Source: Serinus canaria (Eukaryota > Chordata > Aves > Passeriformes > Fringillidae). Taken from it: a DNA stretch of 64,000 nucleotides. The DNA is taken from NCBI RefSeq assembly GCF_022539315.1, contig NC_066342.1, forward strand, positions 16,137,346 to 16,201,345. Reading direction: 5' to 3'. The position numbers were made by a program, and so were the translations under genes. Of the stretch, positions 1 through 9,611 are shown in pieces. Each line of letters opens with the position of its first letter. Within the stretch, counting starts at the first letter, position 1. The notes under the pieces are model-generated. The model ran no database searches. It was not told the origin of the DNA and was given only the letters and a program-made list of their open reading frames with translations.

Positions 1-1
1 A

Positions 2-352
2 GAGAGGTACAATGGGCTTCTAAAAACCCAGCTGAAAGCCTTGGGTGGGGGATCTTTCAAAAATTGGGAGCAGCATTTAGCAAAGGCTACCTGGTTAGTT
101 AACACCCGAGGTTCCACTAACCGAGCAGGTCCTGCCCAGTCTGAGTCCCTGAATATAAGAGATGGAGATAAAGTCCCAATGTTACATGTCAGAGATCGGT
201 TAGGGAGGACGGTGTGGATCAATTCTGCCTCGAGTACAGACAAACCCATCCGTGGGGTTGTCTTTGCTCAGGGACCAGGTTGCACATGGTGGGTAATGCA
301 GAGAGATGGAACGACACGATGTGTACCTCATGGAGATCTGATTGTGGGGTAA
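2..352 (+). pseudogene. ERV-L integrase, C-terminal part (truncated by window edge)
   Basis: An open frame enters from the left edge and stops at 350-352. It begins at the glutamate of the integrase D,D,E triad (ERYNGLLK) and covers the end of the catalytic core and the C-terminal domain, finishing in GDLIVG. It is closely similar to the end of the minus-strand integrase at 23734-24900, so it belongs to the same ERV-L-like group. Integrase joins viral DNA to the host chromosome. No env follows: a purine-rich tract and an LTR come directly after the stop, as is usual for ERV-L. The visible part has no break, but most of the gene lies outside the window. Confidence 0.85.
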
Positions 353-435
353 GAATGATATGCAAATATCGTTTGCTATGTTATTGCCATTGTCTGTACA
401 CTAAACCGTATAGACATGAGATAGGAGGAAATTGT

Positions 436-462
436 TTGACGATATGGGGATAAGGGGTGGAA
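436..462 (+). promoter_or_regulatory. Polypurine tract of the ERV-L 3' end
   Basis: A purine-rich stretch (GATATGGGGATAAGGGGTGG core) lies immediately 5' of the LTR. In retroviruses this RNA segment resists RNase H and primes plus-strand DNA. The reverse complement of a similar tract borders the LTR at 23568. Confidence 0.7.
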
Positions 463-1097
463 TGTCATAGAGTGACTGTTATCCCCATTTGTGTGTGTAA
501 TTTGTGCTGGATATTATGTTCTGTGCCTTTAAGACTGGCAGAGTGAAAGTTTTGTTTTGGGCCTCTTATCAGCCACTCAGCAGGACATACAGATAGCACT
601 AGTACTTAGTGTTGCTTTTTTGCTTTTTGCGCTGCTTTTTGCCTTTGCTCTTGCTTCTGCTTCGCTTCTGCTTTGCTTGCTCTTGCTTTTTTCCCCCTCT
701 TCTCATTAGCTAATTTAGCTAAACAGTCCAAATTCCTTTCTGGACTGCTTTCCCTGTGTGGACCTGCAGAACCTGCTCTGGACTGGGATTGGAACCACCA
801 ATTTGGAAACACCAAGCAGCTGCCCCAGCGCCGGAGGGACTGATAACAGCAACCACCTCCCAGGAGAGACTTTCTGAATTTGTCATCTTTTTCAGAGTAG
901 TGAAAGAGTGGTGTCATCCGGTATTGTTCATTTTGTGTGCTGGGGGATGCTTTGCTTGTCAAATAAACAAGTTCTTTCCACCTCTCTCTGAGGAATTCTT
1001 CCCGAACCGGTTGGGGGGGGAGGGGTAGTGTGGGTTTGTTTTTTTTTGAGAAGCCCTTTTTGGGGATTCTCTCCCAAATTTGCCCTAAACCAGGACA
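463..1097 (+). mobile_element. ERV-L LTR, family A (3' LTR)
   Basis: The 635-bp element starts TGTCATAGAG and ends CCAGGACA, directly after integrase and polypurine tract, so it is the 3' LTR of the plus-strand ERV-L. It carries an AATAAA signal near 962 and a pyrimidine-rich degenerate hexamer run (TTGCTY type) at about 612-700. Two further copies are at 43916-44560 and, inverted, at 55155-55828. Confidence 0.85.
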
Positions 1098-1254
1098 GTC
1101 ACTCAACCCAGTCCTTGGTCTGCAAGGTAGCAAAATACATGCACTTTAACAGGTTCTTTCAAAAAGACAAGAGCACTCTTTCATGTTTCAGAACGATATT
1201 CTCTGTGCTAATAACTTGCACCACCTGCCATTACCTTGCATGTCATTTTCCAAC

Positions 1255-1914
1255 TGTCCTAGGGTGACTTAATTATGCTGTATCCCCTATCATCTGCTCT
1301 ATGATCAGACACAAGTCCTGTAGCTTTAAGTGAGATGTGAAAGAGATGCGGGGAAGGCAGTGGAATTCTTTCAGTGCCTGTGTTCAAAGCACAGATAAGC
1401 CTCTTGGTTTTTCCCCAGCTCTTGGCTCTGTTCCCTGAGAGAGACTGAGAGGTTTTTTTTGCTTTTAGTTAGTTCTTTCTAGTTAGCTGAGGCAATAAGT
1501 TTTTCCTGGGACTGTGGCTTCTTCTTGTTCCTCTGGAACTGTTCAGCTTTGCTCTGGTCTGAAACACCAGAACATTGAGAACATTGCCTGGGCTCTTCCT
1601 CCCCCGCCCCTCCCCCCCCACCAATGACTGCAGCCCGGAGGCCAGCTCCAGACTCAGAGAGACAAGTCACACCTACAGAAAAGACTCTGAATCTACCATG
1701 TCTTCTCCACAGTGAGAGGTTTATTATTTAACAATATTAGTTTTCTTTTTATGTGCCTGCGTGCACCCTGCTTGTTAAATAAATGGGGTTTTTTCACTTT
1801 TCTCCAAGGAAATTCTTTTACGAACCTGTAAGGGAGGGGCTGCCAGAATCTTCCTCCTGTAGAAGAGACACCCTTTCTGGATATTTCCTTCTAAATTTGT
1901 CCAAAACAAGGACA
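1255..1914 (+). mobile_element. Solo LTR related to family A
   Basis: The 660-bp sequence starts TGTCCTAGGGTGAC and ends AACAAGGACA, with AATAAA near 1779. Its ends and layout resemble family A, but the middle differs. Flanking bases (CCAAC, TTCTT) do not match, so no target-site duplication supports the edges. Confidence 0.65.
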
Positions 1915-2499
1915 TTCTTTTTCTAATTTGGCCTCAGAGTTGGAATCCTAATGATAAAATGAATAAAGATTTAGTGATTGTAAATATTAATTACTTGGAA
2001 ACACATGTTCATATTCTATGAAATTTGGAGGTCTAAGGCAAAGCAACTTTTGCCTTTCTGTAGAGAGACTTTTGTAGAGCTGCATGATCTCATCAGTCAT
2101 ATATTTTTTATAATTTCTTTGCGTTGTCTTAAATACAGTATACTCCGCGGTGAATGATTATTTTTAGATATTGGTATGAAGATCTTTCTGGTATTTAGCG
2201 ATTGTAGTTGTTGTTCTCATACTTCCATCCCCTTAATGCCTTGTTGTCCAACTATATATAACTTGGAGTTCTCTTTTTTTTTGTTTTTTCTTGTATTCTT
2301 GTCTGAATTCACTACTATTTCTCAGCATCTTTCTGGAAGTATGCTGAGAATTGAACTCCATATTGTAAATGAAATTACTATCTTTCTCTCAAGATGAACT
2401 TCAGTATCTTTCTTCAGCCATACATTTTGGTTGATATAGCCATAACAATACTAGATTTTTTTTTTTTTTGCAAAGTTACTTTGAATTTGGTACCGGCTA
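1915..2499. other. AT-rich spacer, nothing recognised
   Basis: This stretch has T-runs (about 2273-2290 and 2457-2470) and only short frames with no recognisable domain. It ends where CR1 sequence begins. Confidence 0.5.
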
Positions 2500-2806
2500 A
2501 TCACAGAATCATCAAGGTCAGAAGGGACCTTCAAGATCATGAGTTACTCTACAGACCCTTCACTAGCTCCATTGCCTTTCTCTGGACACATTCTAGCACC
2601 TCAATGCCTTTTTTGAAGAGAGAGGCCCATAACACAGGACTCAAGGTGCAGCCTGATGAGTGCCGAGTACAGAGGAACAATCACTGCCCTGGTCTGCTAG
2701 CCACATTGGTTTTTGATACAGACAAGGATGCCATTGGCCTTCTAGGCCACCTGGGCACACGCTGGCTCATGTTCAGCTGCTGTTGACCATCACCCCCAGG
2801 TTCTTC
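2500..2806 (-). mobile_element. CR1 LINE, 3' part (segment 1 of 3)
   Basis: The plus strand reads as the reverse complement of a CR1 3' end, starting near CACAGAATCATCAAGG and continuing with sequence typical of the end of CR1 ORF2 and its 3' UTR. It continues in order at 3430-3936 after a nested LTR. CR1 is the dominant LINE of birds, which supports an avian source. Confidence 0.85.
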
Positions 2807-3425
2807 TGAGTTGGTGAATAAGGACTTTACAAGTAAAATTGTAAAGCAGGTATGTTTTATTCCAGCTGGGACGCATGGGGGATATTTCCACCAAAGACAT
2901 GCGTACCTGGTGAGACAGGTTACAGGTTTAAGTACACACTGATCTCACAAGCCCACACCTCTCTGTCCGCCCATTCCCCGCCCAGAGTCTTTGGTGGTGC
3001 CACGCCTCCTGGTGGTCATGAAGTAACATCATCTTCCTAGATGTTTGCTGCTTGACCTTTTCTTCTGGGCAGGTGCAGTGGAGGTTTGGCTTTCTCCCAG
3101 GTCAGTTTGTCCTGGCCAAACCATGAGCCTGGTTCTTGCTGGTTTGGGGTTCTGCCTTTTGGGTTTCAACAATACCTTAAGTTTTGCTTTACTGAGTTCA
3201 TGCAATATACATTTATCTTTATGGCCTTTGCCTAGAAACTAAATTCCTATGTTCTATTACAATGTGTCTCTACCTAGCAAATTACATTCCTATGTGTTTT
3301 TGGTACAAGCTCTATCAGCTTCTAAAAACTTGCTAAACACTTTCTGTTTTCCCCACCCCCTGCTTAAGTACATTATATGCCTCTAAAATTCTGAATTTTC
3401 ATAAGCATGCATGTTTCCCATCTCA
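2807..3425 (-). mobile_element. Solo LTR inserted in CR1 (class I type)
   Basis: The 619-bp insertion starts TGAGTTGG and ends CCATCTCA, splitting CR1. Flanks are CTTC (2803-2806) and CTTT (3426-3429), an imperfect 4-bp duplication as expected for class I ERVs. The inverted AATAAA (GTTTTATT near 2853) gives minus orientation. A second member of the same family is at 3944-4386; both share GGACGCATG and ACATGCGTACCT blocks. Confidence 0.7.
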
Positions 3426-3429
3426 CTTT

Positions 3430-3936
3430 TCCGCTGGGCAGCTTTCCAGCCACTCTGCCTCAAGCCTGTAGCACTACAGGGGGCTGTTGTGACCCAAGTG
3501 CAGCACTTCACCTTATTGAACCTCATACCACTGGCCTCAACCCATCAATCCAGCTTGTCCAGATCCCTCTGTAGAGCCTTCCTACCCTCCAGCAGATCAA
3601 CACTCACACCCAATTTAGTTTTGTCTGCAAACTTACTGAGGGTCTGCCTGGTCCCCTCATCCAAATTATTAATTAAGATATTAAACAGGACCAGTGCCAA
3701 TACTGAGCCCTGGGGAACCCCACTGGTGACCAGCCACCAACTGGATTTAACTACATTCACCACCACTCTCTGAGTCCAGACATCCAGCCAGTTTTTAATG
3801 CAATGAGGAGTGTACCTGTCCAAGTCATGGGCTGCCACCATCAAAGGCTTTGCTGAAGTCCAGGAAAACAACATCTACAGCCTTTCCCTCATCCAAAAGG
3901 AGATCATGTTGGTCAAGCAGGATCTGCCTTTCCTAA
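3430..3936 (-). pseudogene. CR1 LINE reverse transcriptase (segment 2 of 3)
   Basis: A minus-strand frame (3545-3874) reads as CR1 ORF2 reverse transcriptase, with SGVPQGSVL and [12 protein letters not shown] blocks. The catalytic F/YADD motif reads FADK, so the second aspartate is lost and the copy is dead. Nucleotide similarity to CR1 extends beyond the frame on both sides. The segment is bounded by two solo LTRs of one family and continues at 4391. Confidence 0.9.
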
Positions 3937-3943
3937 GTACATG

Positions 3944-4386
3944 TGTTTTGCGGAGATAGTCAAAACTCCACAACTTTGTGAAAGTTGTGAAGCCGGTATG
4001 TTTATTACAGCGCTGGACGCATGTGGGAATCGTTCCCCTAAAAGGACATGCGTACCTCTGGGAACTTCAGGTCTCTTTTTATCTCCCTCTCAAATGCATA
4101 TGCATACAAGTTCACAATAGGTTCATACATATTCATTCTACTGATCCCATGTGACACTTGCTACTAATTCTTCAGAAGAAACTCTTGGGTCAGGTTGCCT
4201 TCCTCTGTCTGCTTCCCTCCTCCCTCCTTATTTCTTGTCCTTTGGCTGAAGCAGTCCCTCCAAGCACAGACCTTTCAAGAGAACAGGCAGTTAGACTAAA
4301 CAGCAAGCTACAGACTCAAATCAAAGATGTACATTTCACCTAAATTAAAATGGATTTCTACCCTGGAAAATTTCTACTCTGTCTCA
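3944..4386 (-). mobile_element. Second solo LTR inserted in the same CR1
   Basis: The 443-bp insertion starts TGTTTTGCGG and ends CTGTCTCA. It is flanked by CATG at 3940-3943 and 4387-4390, a 4-bp target-site duplication. CR1 sequence resumes at ATGCTGGCTGGG. It belongs to the same family as 2807-3425. Confidence 0.75.
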
Positions 4387-4415
4387 CATGCTGGCTGGGT
4401 CTGATCCCCCAGGTG
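4387..4415 (-). mobile_element. CR1 LINE remnant (segment 3 of 3)
   Basis: CATGCTGGCTGGGTCTGATC matches the CR1 ORF2 sequence expected just upstream of segment 2. The rest of CR1 is not recognisable beyond about 4415. Confidence 0.65.
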
Positions 4416-4493
4416 TCCTGGGTTGTCTTAGCAGTTTGTCCTGCTTTTATGCCACCTGTAAATTTAATTAATTCCAGATCAATAATGAATGTG

Positions 4494-4960
4494 TGTCATG
4501 GTTTGACACTGGCCCAATGCCAGGCACCCACAAAAGTTGCTCTTTCATCCTCCCCTGCCACAGCTGGGCAGAGGAGGCAAAAGGAAATAAAAGTTAATGA
4601 AGGGTTCCTGAGCTGAGATAAGGACCAGGAGAAAACACTTCAAGGGCAAAACAGGCTCAAATGAAGGTTGCTAACTGAAATTTATTACTAACAGAATCAG
4701 AGGAGGATAATGAAAAGTGAAAGAAGCCCTTACAACACCTTTTCCCCCCAGCCCCTCCCTCCTTCCCACCGAAAGCGCAGGGAAAGTGAAAGGGCATGGG
4801 GGTTTTTGTCAGTTCACCAACAAGAATTTCTTCTGCTGCTCTGGGACAGAAGTCCTTCTCCTGTGAGGCTGTGGGGTCCCTCCCATGGGAGACAAGTCTT
4901 CATGAACTTCTCTGGCATGGGTCCACTCTCATGAGCAGTAGCCATACTGCACCTGCTGCA
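4494..4960 (-). mobile_element. Solo LTR (class II-like)
   Basis: The sequence starts TGTCATGGTTTGACAC and ends CCTGCTGCA. ATGTG lies on both sides (4489-4493 and 4961-4965); counting one ambiguous A gives a 6-bp AATGTG duplication, as in class II ERVs. An inverted AATAAA (AATTTATTAC near 4680) gives minus orientation. Confidence 0.7.
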
Positions 4961-5014
4961 ATGTGAACTTCCCCCACAGGCAGACAGTCCTCCCAAAACT
5001 GCTGTGATGTTGGG

Positions 5015-5309
5015 TGTCGCTATGGAACACGAAAGAACACAGGCGCACACCGCTGCTCTCAAGGTGAAGAGCAAAAAGGAAGTTTATTTTCTGACTCCAA
5101 CATTTATAGTTTTCCAAAAGTGACAGTGGATTGGAGGGTGACAGTGCCATCTCTCCAATGACACTGGACAAGCCAACAGTCCATCAAATTTCTCCTCCTC
5201 CATAAAAGAATGCAAAACATTGTGTTATTTACAGAAAGTGTGTGAGAAAGTTCTCTACAAGAATGTCAACATCGGAAGGCTTAGAAAATCTTAAAAAATC
5301 AGGGCCACA
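5015..5309 (-). repeat. 3' LTR of the class II provirus
   Basis: This 295-bp LTR starts TGTCGCTATGG and ends GGGCCACA and pairs with 13940-14234. The inverted polyadenylation signal lies near 5080 (AGTTTATTTTC). Confidence 0.85.
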
Positions 5310-5327
5310 TTTCACCCTTTTCTGTTT
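5310..5327 (-). promoter_or_regulatory. Polypurine tract of the class II provirus
   Basis: Read on the minus strand, AGAAAAGGGTGAAA lies directly before the 3' LTR, the expected place and composition for plus-strand priming. Confidence 0.75.
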
Positions 5328-5399
5328 AGAAAAAGAAAAAGAGAAAAGAAAATGAACAATGTGAAAAAGAAAGCATAAACAATGTTCAGTGTCCATTTG

Positions 5400-5712
5400 T
5401 GGAATGCGGGTGGTACTTCGCAGCGCTCGCCTGAGCTCACAGCTCGTGGCAAAGTCCCTCCTTAAAACTCCGGTCAGCGCTGTGCAGCAACGTCTCCGTG
5501 CTTGAGGGATGCCACGTCAAACTTCCTCAAAGAGCTCCAGGTAGCTGCTGTGCGGCAGTGGCCACCCGTGCTCAAGGACCGCCAGGCAATTTCCTCCGAG
5601 AGCTCCAGGTAATCGCTACGTAGTAACGACTCCCTGTGCTTGAGGTTTGCCTCGGCAAACTTTAAGAGCTCTGGCTTTCACGCTGCGCAGCAACGGTACA
5701 CTGTGCTCACGA
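5400..5712 (-). repeat. Diverged 67-70 bp tandem repeat with hairpin core
   Basis: About four and a half units share a core of the type CGCTGYGCAGCAACG followed by TCCGTGCTTGAGG-like sequence. Core centres fall near 5484, 5551, 5621 and 5688, with a weaker one near 5416. The core can fold (GCTG..CAGC), and its changes partly keep the pairing (CTACGTAG in one unit). On the minus strand the repeat follows the LTR and PBS at 5796-6346, which places it in that element's 5' leader. Confidence 0.75.
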
Positions 5713-5795
5713 CACTTTTAAGGCGGCTATAACTGGTCTTTAGTTACCGTGCATGGAGAAGTCTCCCACAGGTGGAAAAGCTGAACTGGCCTTTT

Positions 5796-5813
5796 AAACA
5801 CGTCTGGGCGCCA
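5796..5813 (-). promoter_or_regulatory. Primer-binding site, tRNA-Lys type
   Basis: Read on the minus strand the site is TGGCGCCCAGACGTGTTT, three bases after the LTR end. The first nine bases equal the classic tRNA-Lys(1,2) PBS, and ACGTG follows after one extra base. It shows that 5817-6346 is a 5' LTR, not a solo LTR. Confidence 0.7.
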
Positions 5814-5816
5814 ATC

Positions 5817-6346
5817 TGTAGGCGAGACTGGGGGTTGCACTGTCGGGACGGACGGAGACGAGAGATCTCTGAAGCCAGGTCGTGGAACTTGTGGTTTATT
5901 GCAAAGGGCGTGGGTACAGGGTCCTGCTGGGAGCTGCCAGCTGCAGCTCGGAGCAGGCCCGAGAGAAGAGAGAGGATGAGAGGGTAATAACGTAAAAGGC
6001 AAGAGCTAAGAGCATAGAAAAGTAAGAGCAAGAGAGCAAGAGTATGAGAGCAAGAGCAAAAGCAAGAGAACAAGAGAGCGAAGTTCCCGTTACAATACAA
6101 TAAATCATCTTCTGTGTTGAATATTCTGATTCTCACTAACCAATCTAGTAGAGCATACAAATCCTATAGCAATTACATACAGCCTATAAGAATCACTATA
6201 TTACCATACTGTGCTACATTTTAAACCCTAAAAACTACTCTTCGGACCCCTTCTGCCAAGCTGGCAGGGTCTGCTCTGACCCTTGAACCTGCCTGCTTGC
6301 AGAGGGTATTGTTTCATCAAGATGGGATTACCTTCAGCTGGCCACA
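5817..6346 (-). mobile_element. 5' LTR of a truncated Lys-primed ERV nested in the class II provirus
   Basis: It starts TGTAGGCGAGACTGG and ends about GCTGGCCACA. It has an inverted polyadenylation signal (GGTTTATTGC near 5893) and a purine-rich AGAGCAAG run at about 6002-6078. A PBS and leader follow on its left (minus strand), then the body stops near 5390. The right edge is approximate. Confidence 0.6.
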
Positions 6347-6371
6347 CCATTGTTTTCCCGTTGTTCAGTAA

Positions 6372-8042
6372 CTAAGGGATGCCAAAGCTTGCTTTCATTT
6401 CAATCTTGCTTATAGTTTCTATATTCTCAAAATCTTTTGCCAGGCAATCATATTTGTAAGGCTTTCCTGTTTCATCTTCCCCAACAGTGGAGGAATCATC
6501 GGACTGATCACTCGCGTCGTCTGCATCTGAGTCATCACTCGCTGATTCACCTGCTTGATGCCTTTCAGGTTGGTCACGGTTTCCATGTTGCCCGTCGGCC
6601 GGATTCTGTCTCTGCGGTCGCAGGTCAGGGCGAACACACTTCGATGGTACCCAGCATACCCCAGTATCTGTGGATACACAAGCATACCTGCGCCCCAAAG
6701 CGATAAGGTCATAGAGACCTTCCCACTCTTTGGTGACTAAATTCCGCACCCGAACCTTTGCTCGAGGCTGATGTGCCTCGTCCGCAGCCTGCAACGAGAG
6801 ATGGTGATTCAAAATGACAGGGTTATTTGAGTTCTGCGGCACAGTGAGATGACTGATTGTGCGCAAAGCTTTTGCCAACCGACTGTGCAGGGTTTCACCC
6901 TGCATTCCCCGTTTTTGTTTTTGAAGAACCTGCTTCAGAGTACCATGAGCACGTTCTACAGTCGCTTGACCAGTCGGATAATGAGGGATACCAAACCTGT
7001 TTGAGACACCCCACAACTGCAGGAACTGCCTCACCTTTTGGGATGCGTAAGCAGGACCATTGTCGGTTTTCACAGCAGAAGGTATGCCCAGAACGGCAAA
7101 GGCCTGCCTCCAGTGGGCAATGACATCACGGGCCTTCTCCCCAGTGTGAGCTGAAGCCCACATCGCAGAGGAGAACGTGTCCACTGTGACATGCACATAC
7201 TTGAGCCAGCCAAACTCGGCAATCAGGATGACATCGGTCTGCCAAAGCTCCAAGACCCGAAGGCCTCTGGGGTTTACCCCTGCCGGCAAAGGCGGAGCAA
7301 GTGTGTGGCAGTCATCACATGACTCAACAATGTCACAAGCCTCAGTTGGCGTCAGCTGAAACTGCTTTTGCAGGGTATGTGCGTTTTGGTGGAAAAACCC
7401 ATGTGATGCCTTGGCCTGCGCGAGTGTTTCAGGCTGAGGTGCTACCCATGCTGGGTTAGCCAACTTGTCAGCCCTCGCGTTACCTTCCACTATAAATCCT
7501 GGCAAATTGGTGTGACTCTTCACATGCAGAACATAGAATGGATGAACCCGGGCCTGAATGGCACACCACAAGGTCTTCAGTAAATGAAACAAAGCAGGAT
7601 TACTGACCTCCTTCAAATCTGAATGACCCAACCGCTGCACGATGTCGGCCACGTAGGCGGAATCTGTGACCAAGTTGAAAGGTTCCTGGGAAAATTTCTC
7701 AAATGCCATGACAGCAGCCCTCAACTCAACCAATTGGGCTGACCCATCCTCATGACCTTCCAGGACCTGCCCCTCAGATCCGTCCCTCCAAGTAACAATG
7801 ACCTTTCCTGTTTTCCCTGAACTGTCAGTGAAGATGGTGGGTCCTTGCATGGGTTCCTGACTATTTTTGGGCCGCAAAGAGATTTGTGTGAATTTTGCCA
7901 TCTGCAGTAGCCTATGGCTGGGCAGATGATAAGTGATCTGCCGTGAAGTTTTCCAGAGCACTCTGCAGGGACACACTGTTTGCAAAGCTCCAGTCAAAAT
8001 CCTCCCGGGGTTCCGGGAGTACGATCTCTGCAGGATCCGCAC
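6372..8042 (-). CDS. pol: Class II ERV RNase H and integrase, open frame
   Basis: This is the longest intact stretch of the provirus (556 codons open). It lacks its own start because it is the 3' part of a pol polyprotein. RNase H is visible from TIFTDSSGKTG through ELRAA and LVTDSAYVAD to GNARADKLA, which supplies the acidic catalytic residues. Integrase follows with an H-H-C-C zinc finger (HGFFHQNAHT ... CDDC), then the D,D,E core: LWQTDV, VKTDNGPAY and GQATVERAH. The C-terminal DNA-binding domain ends near CWVPSKCVRPD. A long Asp/Ser-rich acidic tail follows (about the last 80 residues), which is unusual for an integrase. No env follows. Confidence 0.88.
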   Translation of the reverse strand: MRILQRSYSRNPGRILTGALQTVCPCRVLWKTSRQITYHLPSHRLLQMAKFTQISLRPKNSQEPMQGPTIFTDSSGKTGKVIVTWRDGSEGQVLEGHEDGSAQLVELRAAVMAFEKFSQEPFNLVTDSAYVADIVQRLGHSDLKEVSNPALFHLLKTLWCAIQARVHPFYVLHVKSHTNLPGFIVEGNARADKLANPAWVAPQPETLAQAKASHGFFHQNAHTLQKQFQLTPTEACDIVESCDDCHTLAPPLPAGVNPRGLRVLELWQTDVILIAEFGWLKYVHVTVDTFSSAMWASAHTGEKARDVIAHWRQAFAVLGIPSAVKTDNGPAYASQKVRQFLQLWGVSNRFGIPHYPTGQATVERAHGTLKQVLQKQKRGMQGETLHSRLAKALRTISHLTVPQNSNNPVILNHHLSLQAADEAHQPRAKVRVRNLVTKEWEGLYDLIALGRRYACVSTDTGVCWVPSKCVRPDLRPQRQNPADGQHGNRDQPERHQAGESASDDSDADDASDQSDDSSTVGEDETGKPYKYDCLAKDFENIETISKIEMKASFGIP

Positions 8043-9290
8043 CCATCAATTGCAAACACCGTTGCCGACATTTGATTATCAAGCGAGCAATCAGCTCAAA
8101 CAATGCAGTTGCTGTCTTCTGCGGCTGATGGGGCAGGAAAACTCATTCCAAAATGTGCAAGGCGTCGGACCATTTGTCACTCCATTGGCCAATGATGCCT
8201 GTGGGATGCGAATCTGGAGTGGTGATGAACACAGTGACATCAACGGAGGGATCAATGCGATGAACTTGGCAAGCCGAAACAGCTCGCTGAACCTCCTCCA
8301 GCACCTCACGCACCTCAGGGTCAACGTGCGAGGCGACTTTAGATCAGAGTCTCCTTTCAACAAATCGTACAGAGGAGACAGTTGTGCATTGGTTAGTCCC
8401 AAGTACGGATGTAACCAAGTGATGACACCTACCAATTTCTGAGCATCGTTCAGTGTCTTCACAGAATGCACAAATTGCACCTCCTGGTGACAGATTGTCC
8501 GTTCCAGAATTTTGACCCCCAAATACTTCTAAGACGGTTGTTGTTGAACCTTTTATGGAGCCACCTGCAGCTCATGAGAATGCAAAGCATCGAGCAACCG
8601 AGGCTGAATGTTCAGCAGCTCATCCTGGGTGAACACAGCCACCAAATTGTCATCCATATAATGATACAGACGTGCATCAGGAAACTGCTTGCGAACTCCT
8701 GACAAGGCACGGGCCACATACCATTGGCATATGGCCAGAGAATTGCACATGCCCTGGGGCAAAGTCCTCCATTGATATCTCTGTGCGGGCTCAGCATTGT
8801 TAATTGCTGGCACAGAGAAGGCAAACTTCAGTCTGTCATCAGGATGCAAAAGAATCGTAAAGAAACAATCCTTCAGATCCACAATGAGGACGGACCAGTC
8901 TGCGGGAAGCATGGTAGGCAATGGCATGCCCACCTGCAATGTTCCCATGCTTTCCATCACGGCATTGACCTTTCAGAGGTCTTGCAACAACCTCCATTTC
9001 CCAGATTTCTTTTTGATGCAGAAGACAGGAGTGTTCCAGGGACTGGTAGAAGGCTCCAGATGACCCTGGTCCAACTGCTCCTGCACCAGATTCCGAAGGG
9101 AGACCAGTTTATCTTGAGGGAAGGGCCACTGGTTCTCCCAAACAGGCTTGTCCACCAGCCACCGTATAGGAGGCGTAGGACACTCTGCGCCCTTCATCGC
9201 AGTGGCCCCCATCAAAAACCCGTACCGATGCGCACCCCCGAGGCGGACAGACCGTCCCTCTCCCAGTGGTTGGCAGGAGTAAAGTAACAT
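8043..9290 (-). pseudogene. pol: Class II ERV reverse transcriptase, broken
   Basis: The N-terminal part is open at 8973-9290 ([29 protein letters not shown]) and ends at a TGA. The same frame continues at 8553-8960 with the palm, including DLKDCFF and the catalytic YMDD (YHYMDDNLVA). A further stop lies near 8553. The thumb and connection (ICHQEVQFVHS onward, 8091-8522) change frame before joining RNase H. YMDD with an adjacent dUTPase marks class II. At least two stops and two frameshifts make it inactive. Confidence 0.85.
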
Positions 9291-9600
9291 GAGGCCTAAT
9301 CCAGGCCGTCTGTCCCTGCAGGTTCGCGACCAGCACGGGCCACTGGCTCACGTAGCATTGCGCTGTCCCTCCCAGGCCTGCAACAGACATCTCCACTGGA
9401 TTCAGTGGCCACTCCAGGGGCCAGGCGTCAAGGGAGAGAACTGTGACATCAGCATGACTGTCAAGAAGCTCGCAGAGGTGAATCTTCGACGGCGTCGCAC
9501 CCGGGATGGACAGGGTACACAGCATCTCAGGACGGTCCTTGGTCAGGACAGTGGTCCAGTGAACTTGAGGCGGCCCAGTCGATCCAAAGCCACCAGCTCC
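9150..9600 (-). pseudogene. pro: Class II ERV aspartic protease, active site lost
   Basis: The frame 9109-9777 holds dUTPase end and protease. The protease active-site loop, normally D-T/S-G, reads DSHADVTVLS at about 9430-9465: the glycine position is histidine (codons at 9454-9462). The flap and later region ([20 protein letters not shown]) are recognisable, then the frame slips before RT. Retroviral protease cleaves Gag and Pol; this one should not. Confidence 0.75.
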
Positions 9601-9611
9601 ATGTGACTGGT

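Noticed and set aside
606..1133. Lys/Ala/Gln-rich minus-strand protein, also near 43932-44187 and 55565-55783
   Set aside because: It is the antisense reading of a pyrimidine-rich run inside LTR family A, not a gene.
3545..3874. Possible host reverse-transcriptase-like gene
   Set aside because: It is CR1 with a damaged catalytic motif, flanked by more CR1 sequence.
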